Of a DNA stretch of 43,254 nt, positions 42,483 to 43,254 are shown one piece after another; position 1 is the stretch's first letter, and the number at the start of each line of letters is the position of its first letter. Below the pieces are notes generated by a model that made no database searches, was not told where the DNA came from, and saw only the letters and a program-made list of their open reading frames with translations. The stretch lies in the NCBI GenBank assembly GCA_024742875.1, contig JANSXP010000060.1:1-43254 (forward strand), read 5' to 3'. Made by a program: the position numbers and the translations under genes. The stretch is from Planctomycetaceae bacterium (lineage in GTDB: Bacteria; Planctomycetota; Planctomycetia; Planctomycetales; Planctomycetaceae).

Positions 42483-43254
42483 TCAAATCACGGTCTGCCC
42501 CACAGCGATATCGGCAAACAGACGATCCACGGTCGACTCCGAGGCGGCTGTCAGCAGCAACAGGTTGTCATAAAACCGAGCATCCAGCTGACCCACCTGC
42601 TGAGTGGTGCCATCAGCCTGCCACTGATGCAACTGACCGTCCGGCAGCAGGAAGTACCAGCCGTCCCGGCCCCAGACCCAGCGTTCCTGACGTCCCAGCC
42701 AGTTTTCGAAACTGCTGCCGGTCGAACGCAGCCCCAACTCGGTATCGAGTCGAATGGCTTCGGCCGCCAGTTCCTGATCGCTCTGCCCGGTGATCGCATC
42801 AGCCTCATCACCGGCTCGATCCGCGGCCATGGTAAGCAAAGTCAGATCCGTGTGCGCGGCGGCAGACACCTGAGCAATCAGCGTGGCTTCGGCCGCTCCA
42901 TTCCACTGATAGAACGAACCGTCGGGCGTGATGAAGTACCAGCCGGTCTCCCCCCACACCCAGCGTTCGTTACGGCCAAGCCAATTCAGAAAGTCGTTGG
43001 CGGTGGTCGTCAGACTAAGTTCAGAGTCCAGCTGAACGAGCGAGCGAGGGGCACCGCCACCGGCCCCGTCTTCAGTGCCTTCATCCTCATCGGAGCCGTC
43101 CTCGTCTGAACCTTCATCGTCCGAACCTTCATCGTCCGAACCTTCATCGTCCGAACCTTCATCGTCCGAACCTTCATCGTCCGAACCTTCATCGTCCGAA
43201 CCTTCATCGTCCGAACCTTCATCGTCCGAACCTTCATCGTCCGAACCTTCATCG
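42483..43254 (-). CDS. C-terminal part of a large surface-type protein (5' truncated at the right edge)
   Basis: The open frame runs in from the right edge (codon phase from 43253) and stops at 42483, giving about 257 residues. First comes an acidic repeat (Asp-Glu-Gly-Ser-Asp units), then DEDEGTEDGAGGGAPRS, then two related modules of about 75-85 residues. Each module has LDSELSLTTTANDFLNWLGR or LDTELGLRSTGSSFENWLGR followed by ERWVWGETGWYFITPDG or ERWVWGRDGWYFLLPDG and a QW segment. Such W-rich tails are found, as I recall, at the ends of large planctomycete surface proteins. There is no membrane anchor in the visible part. The upstream bulk of the gene lies outside the window. Confidence 0.8.
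   Translation of the reverse strand, partial: DEGSDDEGSDDEGSDDEGSDDEGSDDEGSDDEGSDDEGSDDEGSDDEGSDEDGSDEDEGTEDGAGGGAPRSLVQLDSELSLTTTANDFLNWLGRNERWVWGETGWYFITPDGSFYQWNGAAEATLIAQVSAAAHTDLTLLTMAADRAGDEADAITGQSDQELAAEAIRLDTELGLRSTGSSFENWLGRQERWVWGRDGWYFLLPDGQLHQWQADGTTQQVGQLDARFYDNLLLLTAASESTVDRLFADIAVGQTVI
43111..43254 (-). repeat. 15-bp tandem repeat encoding an acidic linker
   Basis: The plus-strand unit CCTTCATCGTCCGAA repeats 9 full times plus 9 bases up to the window edge, with no base differences. On the minus strand it reads GATGAAGGTTCGGAC, encoding Asp-Glu-Gly-Ser-Asp in frame with the W-rich modules. The unit length keeps the frame at any copy number. Identity at all third positions points to recent slippage or expansion. 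An imperfect copy (CTCGTCTGAA region) lies at 43097-43110. Confidence 0.95.

Noticed and set aside
43010-43252. Minus-strand frame encoding repeated MKVRT units
   Set aside because: It is the 15-bp repeat read in the wrong phase. The phase continuous with the W-rich modules gives Asp-Glu-Gly-Ser-Asp, typical of an acidic linker.
43111-43254. CRISPR array
   Set aside because: Repeat units are directly adjacent with no unique spacers and sit inside a reading frame.

Overview
The window looks like a chromosomal segment of a planctomycete (class Planctomycetia, probably Planctomycetales). The evidence is the families present: a DUF1501 / PSD1-type cytochrome pair, four proteins with the planctomycete TIGR02996 'repeat-companion' N-terminus (LIYADWLEE motif), TPR-fused hybrid kinases, weak Shine-Dalgarno use and GC-rich DNA. 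The genus cannot be told from the sequence alone.

Left part (1-18900), a mosaic of small transcription units: the tail of an unknown gene coupled to a membrane-anchored TPR protein; a MIP channel with an atypical pore; two divergent hybrid histidine kinases; a secreted GH33-type sialidase; a GNAT acetyltransferase; a secreted vWA protein with a strong terminator; a divergent module of a two-domain fasciclin protein facing an ECF sigma factor and a RskA-type anti-sigma factor; and a translationally coupled DUF1501 / PSD1 pair. The fasciclin and sigma genes each carry a matching promoter (GCATCC, 15 nt, GCGAA[T/G]). This recalls the mycobacterial SigK-RskA-MPT70 regulon.

Right part (about 19050-42374), a single multi-component system. 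It encodes a soluble FtsH-like AAA+ zinc protease with a degenerate N-terminal AAA-like region and a small acidic partner, a 1122-residue scaffold-like protein, a MoxR AAA+ ATPase, a protein with a degenerate vWA domain, and several family-unknown 'X' proteins. This matches what I remember as FtsH-MoxR-vWA ternary systems, proposed as NTP-dependent conflict or signalling systems. Two modification cassettes are interleaved. One is a coupled trio: a beta-sandwich protein, a radical SAM/SPASM enzyme with a PqqD-like N-terminus, and a SUMF1-like protein lacking the catalytic cysteine spacing. The other is a six-gene minus-strand operon matching the Salmonella STM4011-STM4015 set (sulfatase-like hydrolase, two radical SAM enzymes, WGR/LRR protein, ATP-grasp) plus an extra LRR protein. 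A divergent plus-strand unit holds an NrdG-like radical SAM activase coupled to an X protein, then two more accessory genes. A reasonable inference is that the AAA+ machines remodel or degrade a target, the LRR proteins provide recognition or scaffolding, and the radical SAM, ATP-grasp and hydrolase enzymes make or modify a peptide or small molecule. No substrate is proven.

The right edge cuts through a minus-strand surface-type protein with a perfect 15-bp tandem repeat encoding an acidic Asp-Glu-Gly-Ser-Asp linker, followed by two W-rich modules.

No tRNA, rRNA, CRISPR array, insertion sequence or integrase was recognised.
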